64,000 bases of DNA from Ornithinimicrobium cerasi (lineage in GTDB: Bacteria > Actinomycetota > Actinomycetes > Actinomycetales > Dermatophilaceae). The translations under genes were made by a program, and so were the position numbers. Every line of letters starts with the position of its first letter. The stretch's first letter is position 1. This document shows, one piece after another, positions 42,647 through 51,881 of this stretch. The stretch lies in assembly GCF_003702705.1 (NCBI RefSeq), contig NZ_QZMN01000008.1, positions 62,001-126,000 on the forward strand, in the 5' to 3' direction. Under the pieces are notes generated by a model that saw only the letters and a list, made by a program, of their open reading frames with translations, was not told the DNA's origin and did not search any database.

Positions 42647-43036
42647 TCACCCGGCCGCGGCGGCGTCGGCGGCGAGGGCCAGCGGCGCCACGGCGACGAC
42701 GCCGTCCTGCTGGCGGACCTGCCAGACCGGCAGGTGCAGGGCGGGGGTGGTGTAGCACTCGCCGGTCACCAGGTCGTAGACGTCCTTGTGCAGCGGCGAG
42801 GCGACGGTGGGTCGGCCCGCCCGGGAGCCGACGATCCCGCGGGACATCACCGCGGCCCCCGTGGCGGGGTCGATGTTGGACACGGCCCGGACCTGGAGGT
42901 CGCCGTCCTCGGGGACGAGGAAGATCGCGACCTGGGCGTCGCCGACCAGCGCCGCCTCGCCCCAGCACGGGGCGAGGTCGGCGGCGCGGCACACGGTGGT
43001 CCAGACGTGGTGGGAGGTCGTCGTGGTGGACGGCAC
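42647..43036 (-). CDS. nirD: Nitrite reductase small subunit
   Basis: A 129-residue Rieske-fold protein without Rieske cluster ligands, as expected of NirD: VWTTVCRAADLAP, VAIFLVPEDGDLQVRAVSNIDPAT, SPLHKDVYDLVTGEC. It pairs with NirB. The GTG follows AAAGGAC. It leads the leftward operon whereas nirB runs rightward from the same intergenic region, an uncommon split. Confidence 0.93.
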   Translation of the reverse strand: MPSTTTTSHHVWTTVCRAADLAPCWGEAALVGDAQVAIFLVPEDGDLQVRAVSNIDPATGAAVMSRGIVGSRAGRPTVASPLHKDVYDLVTGECYTTPALHLPVWQVRQQDGVVAVAPLALAADAAAAG

Positions 43037-43201
43037 GATGGGTCCTTTCCGTCGGTGTGACGTCGCCCGGTGGAGGCGGGTGACGTCCGGTGAGGCCGAC
43101 GCTAGGCGGGTCGTGTTTCGGTCGGTCGCCCGTCGTGGTTCCGGCTCGTTACGGCTCGCCCACGCCTCCGGGGACCCACCGTGAGCGCTGCGTCATGCGG
43201 C

Positions 43202-43217
43202 GTTACGAGGGGGAAAC
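43202..43217 (+). promoter_or_regulatory. Candidate GlnR box in the nirD/nirB intergenic region
   Basis: GTTAC (43202-43206), six bases, GAAAC (43213-43217) match exactly the gTnAc-n6-GaAAc GlnR consensus of actinobacteria. A weaker third site GACAC follows after another six bases. It lies 65-80 bases before the nirB ATG. GlnR is the nitrogen-starvation activator of nirB and nas genes. The 245-base region otherwise holds promoters in both directions. Confidence 0.7.
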
Positions 43218-43281
43218 ACGGTGGACACGCAACCCCGTTAGCGTCCGGACGGTCAGCGCACCCTCCCCCGAGGAGCAGTCC

Positions 43282-45900
43282 ATGACCCCCGACCAGAACT
43301 CTCGTCCCGGCCCCGGCCAGGACGACCCCCGGCGCGTCGTCGTCGTGGGCGGCGGCCCCGCGGCCCACCGGCTCACCGAGGCGCTCGTCTCCCGGCTCCC
43401 GGCGGTCGAAAGCCCGTTGGTCGTCAGCGTCCTCGCCGAGGAGCCGCACCGGCCCTACGACCGCGTGGCCCTGTCCCGGCGGCTGGCCGGTCCGGTCGAC
43501 CTCACCCTGGCGCCCGACGTCTGGGACCACGCCGCCGTCACGCTGCGGACCGGGACGGCCGTGGCCGGGATCGACACCGCCGCAGGCACGGTCGTCCTCG
43601 CCTCCGGGGAGGAGGTGGGGTACGACGAGCTGGTCCTCGCCACGGGGTCCTTCCCCTTCGTGCCTCCCGTGACGAACGCCTCGGCCGCGCGCGTCTACCG
43701 CACGCTCGAGGACGTGGACACCCTGGCCGCGGAGATCGCCGAGATCGCGGCACGCGAGGGCCGGCCCGCCCGGGTGCTCGTCGTCGGGGGCGGGCTGCTC
43801 GGCCTCGAGGCCGCCGGGGGTGCGGCTCAGCTCGGTGCCGAGGCCGCGGTCGTCGACCTCGGCCGGTGGCTCATGAGCACGCAGCTCGACGAGGGTGCCG
43901 GCCAGGCGCTGGGCCGTCTCGTGCGCGACGCCGGGATCTCGCTGCACCTCGGCTCGCCGCCCGAGGAGGTCCTCACCGAGGGCGGTGTCGTGCGCGGCGC
44001 CCGCCTGGGCGACGGCACGGTCGTCGCCGCCGACGTCGTCGTGCTCTCCGTCGGCATCCGGCCCCGGGACGAGCTGGCCCGCGCCGCCGGCCTGTCGCTC
44101 GGCGAGCGCGGGGGCGTGCTCGTCGACGGCACGTGCGCGACGAGCGTCGCGCACGTCTGGGCGGTCGGGGAGGTGGCCGCCGTCGACGGCCGCTGCATCG
44201 GACTGGTGGCACCCGCCAACGCGATGGCCGAGGTCGTCGCGGACCGGATCTGGGGAGGGAGCGCGGTCTTCCCCGGCGTCGACGACGCGACGCGGCTCAA
44301 GCTCGCCGGGATCGACGTGGCGAGCTTCGGCGACGCCTTCGCCCGCACGGAGGGGTCCCTGGAGGTCGTCTACGCCGACCCCGCCCGCGGCCTGTACCAG
44401 AAGGTCGTCGTCAGCCCCGACGCACGCACCCTCCTCGGCGGCATGTTCGTCGGCGACGCCTCCCCCTACTCGGCCCTGCGCCCGCTGGTCGGGCGGCCCC
44501 TCGACGCCGAGCCCGCGGCCTACCTGTCCGCCGGCGGTCAGGCGCCCCCGGACGCCGAGCTCCCGGACGACGCGATCGTCTGTTCGTGCAACAACGTGAC
44601 CGCCGGGTGCATCACGAGCTGGATCCGGGGCGAGCAGGGCCCGGCGTGCACCGACCTGGGCAGCCTCAAGGCGTGCTCGCGCGCCGGGACGCAGTGCGGC
44701 TCGTGCACACCTCTGGTCAAGCGGACCCTCGAGGCCGAGCTGACCCGCACCGGGGTGGCCATCTCCCGGGCGTTGTGCGAGCACGTGGAGCTCAGCCGCG
44801 CCGAGCTGTTCGAGGCGGTGCGGGTCCTGGGGCTGCGCACGGCCGAGGAGGTCATGCGCCGCTTCGTGACCGGGCTGGGCTGCGACATCTGCAAGCCGGT
44901 CGTCGCCTCGGTGCTTGCCACCCAGACCGGGGACTACATCCTCGACGACGGCGCCGGCCCCCTGCAGGACACCAACGACCGGGCCCTGGCCAACCTGCAG
45001 AAGGACGGGACCTACTCGGTCGTCCCGCGGGTCCCCGGCGGCGAGATCACCCCGGACAAGCTCATGGTCATCGCCGAGGTGGCGCGGGACTTCGGGCTCT
45101 ACACCAAGATCACCGGAGGTCAGCGCATCGACCTGCTCGGAGCGCGGCTGGAGCAGCTGCCCCAGATCTGGCGGCGGCTCGTCGACGCCGGCATGGAGTC
45201 GGGGCAGGCCTACGGCAAGAGCCTGCGCACGGTGAAGTCCTGCGTCGGGTCGTCGTGGTGCCGCTACGGGGTCCAGGACTCCGTCGCGATGGCGATCCTG
45301 CTCGAGGAGCGCTACCGGGGGCTGCGCTCGCCCCACAAGATCAAGCTGGGGGTCTCCGGCTGTGCCCGGGAGTGCGCGGAGGCCCGGTCCAAGGACGTCG
45401 GCGTCATCGCCACCGAGCAGGGCTGGAACCTCTACGTGGGGGGCAACGGCGGCTTCCAGCCCGCCCACGCCGAGCTGCTCGCCACCGACCTCGACGACGA
45501 GACGCTCGTCCGCTACGTCGACCGCTACCTGATGTACTACGCGCGCACCGCGGACCGTCTCCAGCGCACGTCCCGGTGGCAGCAGGAGCTGCCCGGCGGC
45601 CTCGACCACGTCCGCGAGGTGGTCTGCGAGGACTCCCTGGGGCTGGCCGCCGAGCTGGAGGAGGCGATGGAGCAGCACGTCGCCGGCTACGAGGACGAGT
45701 GGGCCGCGACTCTGCGCGACCCGGTGCGCCTGGCCCGCTTCCGCTCGTTCGTCAACGCCCCCGACCAGCCCGACCCGGAGGTGGTCCTGGTCCCCGAGCG
45801 CGGTCAGCGCCGGCCCGCGACACCGCAGGAGCGGGCGACGCTTATCGCCGGCACGGCGATCCCCGTCCGCCCCGCGGACGACCTGCCGGGGGGCCGCTGA
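43282..45900 (+). CDS. nirB: Nitrite reductase large subunit, siroheme/[4Fe-4S]
   Basis: Reduces nitrite to ammonia with NAD(P)H. 872 residues in the NirB order: FAD/NAD domains (VVVVGGGPAAHRL; VLVVGGGLLGLEAAGG), BFD cysteines (CSCNNVT, GTQCGSC), then the siroheme domains with SCVGSSWCRYG and SGCARECAEA as cluster ligands. The ATG at 43282 follows AGGAGCAG; the longer open frame upstream covers the promoter. It overlaps the next gene by one base (TGATG). Confidence 0.97.
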   Translation: MTPDQNSRPGPGQDDPRRVVVVGGGPAAHRLTEALVSRLPAVESPLVVSVLAEEPHRPYDRVALSRRLAGPVDLTLAPDVWDHAAVTLRTGTAVAGIDTAAGTVVLASGEEVGYDELVLATGSFPFVPPVTNASAARVYRTLEDVDTLAAEIAEIAAREGRPARVLVVGGGLLGLEAAGGAAQLGAEAAVVDLGRWLMSTQLDEGAGQALGRLVRDAGISLHLGSPPEEVLTEGGVVRGARLGDGTVVAADVVVLSVGIRPRDELARAAGLSLGERGGVLVDGTCATSVAHVWAVGEVAAVDGRCIGLVAPANAMAEVVADRIWGGSAVFPGVDDATRLKLAGIDVASFGDAFARTEGSLEVVYADPARGLYQKVVVSPDARTLLGGMFVGDASPYSALRPLVGRPLDAEPAAYLSAGGQAPPDAELPDDAIVCSCNNVTAGCITSWIRGEQGPACTDLGSLKACSRAGTQCGSCTPLVKRTLEAELTRTGVAISRALCEHVELSRAELFEAVRVLGLRTAEEVMRRFVTGLGCDICKPVVASVLATQTGDYILDDGAGPLQDTNDRALANLQKDGTYSVVPRVPGGEITPDKLMVIAEVARDFGLYTKITGGQRIDLLGARLEQLPQIWRRLVDAGMESGQAYGKSLRTVKSCVGSSWCRYGVQDSVAMAILLEERYRGLRSPHKIKLGVSGCARECAEARSKDVGVIATEQGWNLYVGGNGGFQPAHAELLATDLDDETLVRYVDRYLMYYARTADRLQRTSRWQQELPGGLDHVREVVCEDSLGLAAELEEAMEQHVAGYEDEWAATLRDPVRLARFRSFVNAPDQPDPEVVLVPERGQRRPATPQERATLIAGTAIPVRPADDLPGGR

Positions 45901-46937
45901 TGCGCGTCGACCTCGACCTCGCCGGCCGGACCGTGCTCGTCGTCGGCGGACCGGCCGCGACGCGACGGGTGCGCGCGGGCGTCGAGGCCGCCGGCGGCAC
46001 CGCCCTCGTCCTCCCGGCCAGCGAGGCGGTCACGCTCCTGCGTCCCTCTGCCGAGCCCCCTGCCGGTCCCGCCGCCGACCTCGTCGTCTGGGTCGAGGGA
46101 CCCGAGCGTGACCGCGAGCTGGTCCGGTCGTCCGCCCGGTCGGCGCGGGTCCCGGTGACGACCGCACCGCCGGCTGGCGACCGGGGACGCGTCACGCTGG
46201 TCGGGGGCGGGCCGGGGCACGCGGACCTGCTCACCGTCGCGGGACGGGACGCGCTGGCCGCCGCCGACGTCGTCCTCTACGACCGGCTCGGCCCGCACGA
46301 CCGGCTCGCCGAGCTGGCCCCCGGTGCCGAGCTCGTCGACGTCGGCAAGACGCCGGGGCACCACGCCGTGCCGCAGCGCGAGATCGAGCGGCTCCTGGTC
46401 GGGCACGCCCTCGCCGGCGCCCACGTCGTGCGGCTCAAGGGCGGCGACCCGTTCGTGTTCGGCCGGGGGTCGGAGGAGGTGGCCGCCTGCCGGGCCGCCG
46501 GGGTGGACGTGCACGTCATACCCGGGGTCACCAGTGCCGTGGCGGTCCCCGGCGCCGCCGGGATCCCGGTCACGCACCGGGGGCTGAGCCGGTCGTTCAC
46601 CGTCGTGTCCGGTCACGTCCCCTTCGACGAGGAGGAGTATGCGCACCTGCGCGGCGTCGGCGGCACGCTCGTCGTCCTCATGGGCGTGAACACCCTCACC
46701 CAGGTCGCGGCGGGCCTCGTGCGCGCCGGCATGGACGCGGCGATGCCCCTGGCGGTGGTGGAGCGCGGCTTCCTGCCCGGGCAGCGCACGAGGATCACGA
46801 CCGTGGGCGCCGTCTGCTCGCGGGGCGGGCCCCCGGGCGTCTCCTCACCGGCCGTGGTCGTCGTCGGCGAGGTCGTGCGGCTCGCCGGGCCCGACGGTGT
46901 CGCCGAGCTCGCGGTCGCCGTGGGGGCCTGCGTATGA
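45900..46937 (+). CDS. cobA: Uroporphyrinogen-III C-methyltransferase with short N-terminal CysG-like part
   Basis: Makes precorrin-2 for siroheme, the NirB cofactor. The C-terminal 245 residues are SUMT: VTLVGGGPGHADLLTVAG, LYDRLGP, VGKTPGHHAVPQ, VRLKGGDPFVFGRGSEE, GVTSAVAVP, GIPVTHRG. The first 95 residues look like the NAD-binding start of CysG (TVLVVGGPAATRRVRAG) but are too short for a full dehydrogenase/chelatase. Placement behind nirB shows a dedicated siroheme supply. Confidence 0.92.
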   Translation: MRVDLDLAGRTVLVVGGPAATRRVRAGVEAAGGTALVLPASEAVTLLRPSAEPPAGPAADLVVWVEGPERDRELVRSSARSARVPVTTAPPAGDRGRVTLVGGGPGHADLLTVAGRDALAAADVVLYDRLGPHDRLAELAPGAELVDVGKTPGHHAVPQREIERLLVGHALAGAHVVRLKGGDPFVFGRGSEEVAACRAAGVDVHVIPGVTSAVAVPGAAGIPVTHRGLSRSFTVVSGHVPFDEEEYAHLRGVGGTLVVLMGVNTLTQVAAGLVRAGMDAAMPLAVVERGFLPGQRTRITTVGAVCSRGGPPGVSSPAVVVVGEVVRLAGPDGVAELAVAVGACV

Positions 46938-48040
46938 CGCGCCCGTCCACCCCGTCGCTGGCCGGCTTCCGGGTGGGCCTGACGAACGACCGGCGCTCGC
47001 AGGAGTACATCGACGCCTTCGAGCGCCGCGGTGCCGAGGTCCTGCACGCCCCCACCATCCGGACCGGCACCGGGGACGACCCCGCCGTGGTCGCGGAGAC
47101 GCGGGCCGTGCTCGCGGCCCGACCCGACATCCTGCTGGCCAGCACCGGCTACGGCATGAGGCGCTGGCTCGAGCTCTCCGACGAGGAGGGGCTGCTGGAG
47201 CCGTTGCTCTCCACGCTGGCGGCGACCCGCATCCTCGTCCGCGGACCCAAGGCACGCGGTGCGGTCCGCGCCGTCGGCCTCGAGGACCAGGGCATGGGTG
47301 AGCACGAGACGATGACCTCCCTCGTCGACCGGGTGCTGCAGCACGACGTGCGCGACGCGGTCGTCGTCGTCCAGCACGCCGGCTACCTCGACGAGGAGGC
47401 CACCGGTCGCCTCCGCCGGGCGGGCGCGACCGTGCTGGCGGTCTCGCCCTACCGCTGGCGGCACCACGAGGACGTGGCGGCCGTGCTGCGGCTCGTCGAG
47501 GCGGTCTGTGCGCGCACGGTGGACGCGTTGACGTTCACCAGCGCGCCGGCGGTCGAGGCCTTCTTCGCCGTCGCCGCGCGCCACGGGCTGGTCGAGACCC
47601 TGCTCGAGGCGCTGCGCGGCGACGTCGTCACCGCCTGCGTCGGTCCGGTGACCGCCGCCCCGCTGCAGGAGGCCGGCGTCGACCCGCTCGTCCCCGAGCG
47701 CTACCGGACCGGCGCGCTCATCAAATTGCTGTGCGAGCACCTGGTCGAGGCGCGCGTCGTGCACGCCCGCACCGCCGAGGGTGCGGTGGAGCTGCGGGGG
47801 CGCCACGTCAGCGTGGACGGGACCGGGGCCACCCTGACGCCCAACCAGGTGGCGCTCTTCCGGGTGCTGCTCGAGGCACAGGGACGCACGCTGAGCCAGG
47901 TCGAGCTCGGCCAGGCCCTGCCCAGCCCGCTCGACGCGCACGCGGTCGAGATGGCCGTCAGCCGGGTCCGGCGCGCGCTGCCAGCCCCCGGCCTCATCCG
48001 GACCGTCGTCAAGCGGGGCTACCGGGTGCCGGTCCTGTGA
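46934..48040 (+). CDS. nnaR: HemD-like protein with C-terminal winged helix (NnaR-type regulator)
   Basis: A 368-residue protein. The N-terminal two-thirds is a uroporphyrinogen-III synthase fold (SLAGFRVGLTNDRRSQEYIDAF ... CVGPVTAAPLQEAGV). The C-terminal 95 residues are an OmpR-type winged helix (TPNQVALFRVLLE, AVSRVRRAL, RTVVKRGYRVPVL). This architecture next to nirB is that of NnaR, the GlnR co-activator of nitrate/nitrite genes described in Streptomyces and Mycobacterium. ATGA overlap with the methyltransferase gene. Whether it still makes uroporphyrinogen is open. Confidence 0.85.
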   Translation: MTRPSTPSLAGFRVGLTNDRRSQEYIDAFERRGAEVLHAPTIRTGTGDDPAVVAETRAVLAARPDILLASTGYGMRRWLELSDEEGLLEPLLSTLAATRILVRGPKARGAVRAVGLEDQGMGEHETMTSLVDRVLQHDVRDAVVVVQHAGYLDEEATGRLRRAGATVLAVSPYRWRHHEDVAAVLRLVEAVCARTVDALTFTSAPAVEAFFAVAARHGLVETLLEALRGDVVTACVGPVTAAPLQEAGVDPLVPERYRTGALIKLLCEHLVEARVVHARTAEGAVELRGRHVSVDGTGATLTPNQVALFRVLLEAQGRTLSQVELGQALPSPLDAHAVEMAVSRVRRALPAPGLIRTVVKRGYRVPVL

Positions 48041-48061
48041 GGTGGGTGGGCGCCCACCTCA
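48038..48061. terminator. Hairpin between convergent genes
   Basis: TGAGGTGGG (48038-48046) and CCCACCTCA (48053-48061) form a perfect 9-bp stem with a six-base loop, beginning in the stop codon of the nnaR-like gene. No T-run. It could end transcription from both sides. Confidence 0.5.
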
Positions 48062-48084
48062 CGCCGCACCACCGCGGGCTCGCG

Positions 48085-49509
48085 TCAGTCCATGTCCTCC
48101 AGCTCGCGACCCTTGGTCTCCGGCACCCACTTGATGACGAAGCCGAGGGAGAGCAGCGCGCACAGCGTGTAGAAGCCGTAGGCGAAGCCCAGCCCGACGT
48201 CGGCCATGACCGGGAAGCTGGTCGAGATCGCGAAGTTGGCCAGCCACTGGGCGGCCGCCGCGATCCCGAGGGCCGTGGCCCGGATCCGGTTGTTGAACAT
48301 CTCGCCCAGGAGCACCCAGACGCCCGGGCCCCACGACATACCGAAGAAGACGACGAAGGCGTTGGCCGCGACCAGCGCGATCGGGCCCTGCTGGTCGGAC
48401 AGGACCGGCACCATGTCGCCGGCCGCGTTCGCCACCCGGTCGGCGGTCGCGAAGATCCACGCCATCGTCCCCAGGGACAGGAACATCCCCGCCGAGCCGA
48501 TCATCAGCAGCCGCCGGCGACCGATCCGGTCGATCAGCGCGATGGCCACGATCGTCACCACGATGTTGGTCACCGAGGTGATGACCGTCTGGGTGAGCGC
48601 GTCCTCCTCGGTGAAGCCGACGGCCTGCCACAGCGTGGAGGAGTAGTAGAAGATGACGTTGATCCCGACGAACTGCTGGAAGACCGACAGCCCGATGCCG
48701 ATCCAGACGATCGGCAGCACCTTGCCGCCGGCGCCGCGCAGGTCGTTGAGGGAGGTCCGTGCCTCCGTGCGCACCGTGCGCTGGATCTCCGCGATCCGCT
48801 CGGGTATGCCGCGCAGCATCACCCGGCCGAGGACCTGCCTCGCCTCGTCCAGCTTGCCCAGGGTGACGAGGTAGCGCGGTGACTCGGGGATGGTGAGGGC
48901 GAGCACGCCGTAGGCGACCGCCGGGATGATCTCGGCCCAGAACATCCAGCGCCACGCGGTGCTCCCCCACAGCGGCTCGCCCGACCCCCCGGCCACGCTG
49001 GCGAGGAAGTAGTCGGACAGGAGCGCGATGAAGATGCCGGTGACGATCGCCATCTGCTGCAGCGAGCCGAGCCGGCCGCGGATCGAGGCCGGCGAGATCT
49101 CGGCGATGTAGGCCGGGGCGATCACCGACGCGGCGCCGACGCCCATGCCGCCGACGACACGCCAGAAGATCATGTCCCAGGCGCCGAAGGCCAGCCCGGA
49201 GCCGATCGCCGAGATCGTGAACAGGACCGAGGCCAGCACCATGACCCGGATCCGGCCGATCCGCTCGGCCAGCCGGCCGGCGATGTAGGCGCCCGCGACG
49301 CACCCCAGGAGCGCGGAGCTCACCACGAAGCCGGTGAGCGCCGAGCCCATCCCGAAGTCCTCGCGCATCGCGTTGACCGCGCCGTTGATGACCGCGGTGT
49401 CGAAGCCGAAGAGGAAGCCACCGAGGGCCGCCACCGAGGCGAGCAGGATGGCCTGGCTCAGGACGTAGTCCTTCTCGCCCACCTGGACGTGGGTCCGGTC
49501 GTCCGTCAT
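48085..49509 (-). CDS. Sugar porter family MFS transporter
   Basis: A 474-residue sugar:H+ symporter. Signatures: GFLFGFDTAVINGAV, GRLAERIGRIR, PAYIAEISPASIRGRL, FQQFVGINVIFYYS, ALIDRIGRRRLL and the closing WVPETKGRELEDMD. Twelve helices. Likely glucose, xylose or a related sugar. GGAGGAGA precedes the ATG. No catabolic genes are linked. Confidence 0.95.
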   Translation of the reverse strand: MTDDRTHVQVGEKDYVLSQAILLASVAALGGFLFGFDTAVINGAVNAMREDFGMGSALTGFVVSSALLGCVAGAYIAGRLAERIGRIRVMVLASVLFTISAIGSGLAFGAWDMIFWRVVGGMGVGAASVIAPAYIAEISPASIRGRLGSLQQMAIVTGIFIALLSDYFLASVAGGSGEPLWGSTAWRWMFWAEIIPAVAYGVLALTIPESPRYLVTLGKLDEARQVLGRVMLRGIPERIAEIQRTVRTEARTSLNDLRGAGGKVLPIVWIGIGLSVFQQFVGINVIFYYSSTLWQAVGFTEEDALTQTVITSVTNIVVTIVAIALIDRIGRRRLLMIGSAGMFLSLGTMAWIFATADRVANAAGDMVPVLSDQQGPIALVAANAFVVFFGMSWGPGVWVLLGEMFNNRIRATALGIAAAAQWLANFAISTSFPVMADVGLGFAYGFYTLCALLSLGFVIKWVPETKGRELEDMD

Positions 49510-49647
49510 GTCCGTCTCCTCCCGAGGGGGCGGCGTCGTCGCCGCGTGCCGACAGTCTGCACCCGAGCCTGCGTCGCCGCCACCGATCCGGCGGCTGGTC
49601 TAGCCTGGGGCGGACCCTTCTCGGCGAGACACAAGGACGTGGTGCGC

Positions 49648-50847
49648 ATGCGGCTGGCGAGCAGGCTGGATGACCTCGGGACGGAGACCGCCTTCGCGGT
49701 CGCGGCAGCGGCCGCCGACTGGAAGGCGCGCGGGAACGACGTCTACCCCTTCCACCTCGGCGACCTCGACTTCGCGCTCGCCCCGCACATCGTCGAGGCG
49801 ATGGACCGGGCGATCGCCGACGGCCGCACCGGCTACTGCCCCGGCCCCGGCATCCCCGAGCTGCGGGCCGCCCTCGCCGAGGACATCGGCAGCCGTCGCG
49901 GCACGGCATACACGCCGGAGAACGTGACGGTGATGACCGGCGGCAAGCCGGTGATCACCAAGTTCGTGCAGGCGGTGATGAACCCCGGTGACGAGGTGCT
50001 CTACCCCAACCCCGGCTTCCCGATCTACGAGTCCCAGATCGAGTACCACGGCGGCGTCGGGAAGGCCTACCGCTACCTTCCCACCGACTCCGGCTTCGCC
50101 ATCGACCTCGACCAGGTCGCCAGCCTCATCACCGACCGGACGGTCGCGATCATCTACAACGACCTCCAGAACCCGATCTCGGCGGAGTCGACCGACGCCG
50201 AGCGGGAGGCCGTCGCGCAGCTGGCGGTCGAGCACGACCTCTGGGTGCTCTCCGACGAGGCCTACTTCGAGATGCGCTACGAGGGGGAGTCGACCTCGAT
50301 CGCCACCCTCCCGGGGATGGCCGAGCGGACCGTGATCCTCTACACGTTCTCGAAGAAGTTCGCGATGACCGGTTCGCGCCTGGGCTGCGCGGTCGCGCCG
50401 CCGGAGCTGGGCAAGGTCTTCGGCACCATGAACACCAACGACGAGTCGTGCACCACCCACTACGTGCAGTGGGCCGGCATCGCGGCGCTGCAGGGCACCC
50501 AGGAGCCGGTGCGCGAGATGCTCGACACCCTGCGGGGGCGCCGGGACACGGCCTGCGAGATCGTCAACGGCACCCCGGGCATGGCGGTCGAGGTGCCGAA
50601 GTCGACGTTCTACCTCTTCCCCGACGTCACCGAGGCGATCGAGATCGTCGGGGCTCGCGACCTCGCGGACTTCGCGCAGCGGGCGCTGCACGAGACCGGC
50701 GTCAGCTTCTGCACGCGCAACCACTTCGGCCGGCCGCAGCCGGGCGAGGACCGCCGTTACATCCGGTTCGCCTACTCGGGGCTGTCGCAGGAGCGGATCC
50801 GCGAGGGGCTCACGGGGATGCGGCAGTGGATCGAGGCGGCGCGGTGA
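49648..50847 (+). CDS. Pyridoxal-phosphate aminotransferase, class I
   Basis: A 399-residue fold-type I enzyme. GGKPVITKFVQAVMNPGDEVLYPNPGFPIYES, SDEAYFEMRY, PLP Lys in YTFSKKFAMTGSRLG, C-terminal IRFAYSGL with the carboxylate-binding Arg. Usual NPTG is replaced by NDLQNPISAE. It overlaps the 2-hydroxyacid dehydrogenase gene (GTGA), so the two may work in sequence on an amino acid and its 2-oxo acid. Substrate not known. Confidence 0.9.
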   Translation: MRLASRLDDLGTETAFAVAAAAADWKARGNDVYPFHLGDLDFALAPHIVEAMDRAIADGRTGYCPGPGIPELRAALAEDIGSRRGTAYTPENVTVMTGGKPVITKFVQAVMNPGDEVLYPNPGFPIYESQIEYHGGVGKAYRYLPTDSGFAIDLDQVASLITDRTVAIIYNDLQNPISAESTDAEREAVAQLAVEHDLWVLSDEAYFEMRYEGESTSIATLPGMAERTVILYTFSKKFAMTGSRLGCAVAPPELGKVFGTMNTNDESCTTHYVQWAGIAALQGTQEPVREMLDTLRGRRDTACEIVNGTPGMAVEVPKSTFYLFPDVTEAIEIVGARDLADFAQRALHETGVSFCTRNHFGRPQPGEDRRYIRFAYSGLSQERIREGLTGMRQWIEAAR

Positions 50848-51806
50848 GCCGGGTCGTCGTCACGGGTCGGATCCCCAAGCCGGGCCTGGACATCCTGCGT
50901 CGCGACGGGCACGAGGTGGTGGCCTGGGGCAGCGAGGAGCAACAGCCTCGCGAGCAGCTCCTCGAGCAGGTGCGCGGCGCCGACGCCCTGCTCACCCTGC
51001 TCACCGAGCAGGTGGACGCGGAGCTGCTCGACGCGGCGGGCGAGCAGCTGCAGGTGGTCGCCAACGTCGCGGTCGGCCACAACAACATCGACGTCCCGGT
51101 ATGCCGTGAGCGCGGGGTGGTCGTGACCAACACCCCCGGGGTCCTCACCGACGCGACGGCCGACATCGCGATGGCGCTCATCCTCATGGCGAGCCGGCGC
51201 CTCGGCGAGGGCGAGCGGGTCATCCGCAGCGGGACGCCGTGGCAGTGGGGGATGTTCTACCTGCTCGGCTCGGGGCTGCAGCACAAGACGCTGGGCGTCG
51301 TGGGACTCGGTGGCATCGGGGCGGCGACCGCTCGGCGGGCCCGGGCGTTCGGGATGAACGTCGTCTACAGCTCGCGGTCGCAGGCCCCGCGGGAGCTGGA
51401 GCTCGAGCTCGGGGCGCACCGGGTCGACATGGACACCCTGCTGGCGACGAGCGACGTGATCTCCCTGCACTGCCCGTACACCTCGAGCACCCACCACCTG
51501 CTCTCCAGCGAGGAGTTCGCGGCGATGAAGCGGACCGCCTACGTGGTGAACACCGCGCGCGGGCCGGTCGTCGACGAGGCGGCGCTGGTCGAGGCGCTCA
51601 AGGCGGGGGAGATCGCCGGTGCCGGTCTCGACGTCTTCGAGGACGAGCCGGCGGTGCACCCCGGCCTGCTCGAGTGCGAGAACGCCGTGCTGGTGCCCCA
51701 CCTCGGGTCGGCCACCATCGAGACCAGGACGGCGATGGCCACGCTGGCCGCGGACAACGCCGTGGCGGTGCTCGCGGGGCGGGAACCGCCGACGCCGATC
51801 CGGTGA
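50844..51806 (+). CDS. D-2-hydroxyacid dehydrogenase (glyoxylate/hydroxypyruvate reductase-like)
   Basis: A 320-residue NAD(P)-dependent enzyme. VANVAVGHNNIDVPVC, NAD fold GVVGLGGIGAATARRARAFG, NTARGPVVDEAAL (catalytic Arg), DVFEDEPAVHPGLL (Glu) and the catalytic His in VPHLGSAT. It reduces 2-oxo acids such as glyoxylate or hydroxypyruvate. Coupled to the aminotransferase upstream. A strong terminator follows 25 bases after its stop. Confidence 0.92.
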   Translation: MSRVVVTGRIPKPGLDILRRDGHEVVAWGSEEQQPREQLLEQVRGADALLTLLTEQVDAELLDAAGEQLQVVANVAVGHNNIDVPVCRERGVVVTNTPGVLTDATADIAMALILMASRRLGEGERVIRSGTPWQWGMFYLLGSGLQHKTLGVVGLGGIGAATARRARAFGMNVVYSSRSQAPRELELELGAHRVDMDTLLATSDVISLHCPYTSSTHHLLSSEEFAAMKRTAYVVNTARGPVVDEAALVEALKAGEIAGAGLDVFEDEPAVHPGLLECENAVLVPHLGSATIETRTAMATLAADNAVAVLAGREPPTPIR

Positions 51807-51831
51807 GGGCGGCGGCATACCCCGGGACAGC

Positions 51832-51861
51832 AGAAGGCCCCCTCCGCGGAGGGGGCCTTCT
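51832..51861. terminator. Strong bidirectional intrinsic terminator
   Basis: AGAAGGCCCCCTCC (51832-51845) and GGAGGGGGCCTTCT (51848-51861) form a perfect 14-bp stem, followed on + by TTCCTCT and on - by a short purine-to-pyrimidine tail. It separates the dehydrogenase gene from the convergent tRNA-Arg. Confidence 0.85.
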
Positions 51862-51881
51862 TCCTCTGTCTCAACACAGAG

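Noticed and set aside
43102..45678. 858-codon - strand open frame across nirB
   Set aside because: Antisense shadow of nirB; composition is Arg/Gly/Val/Asp-rich without domains, while nirB has all cofactor motifs.
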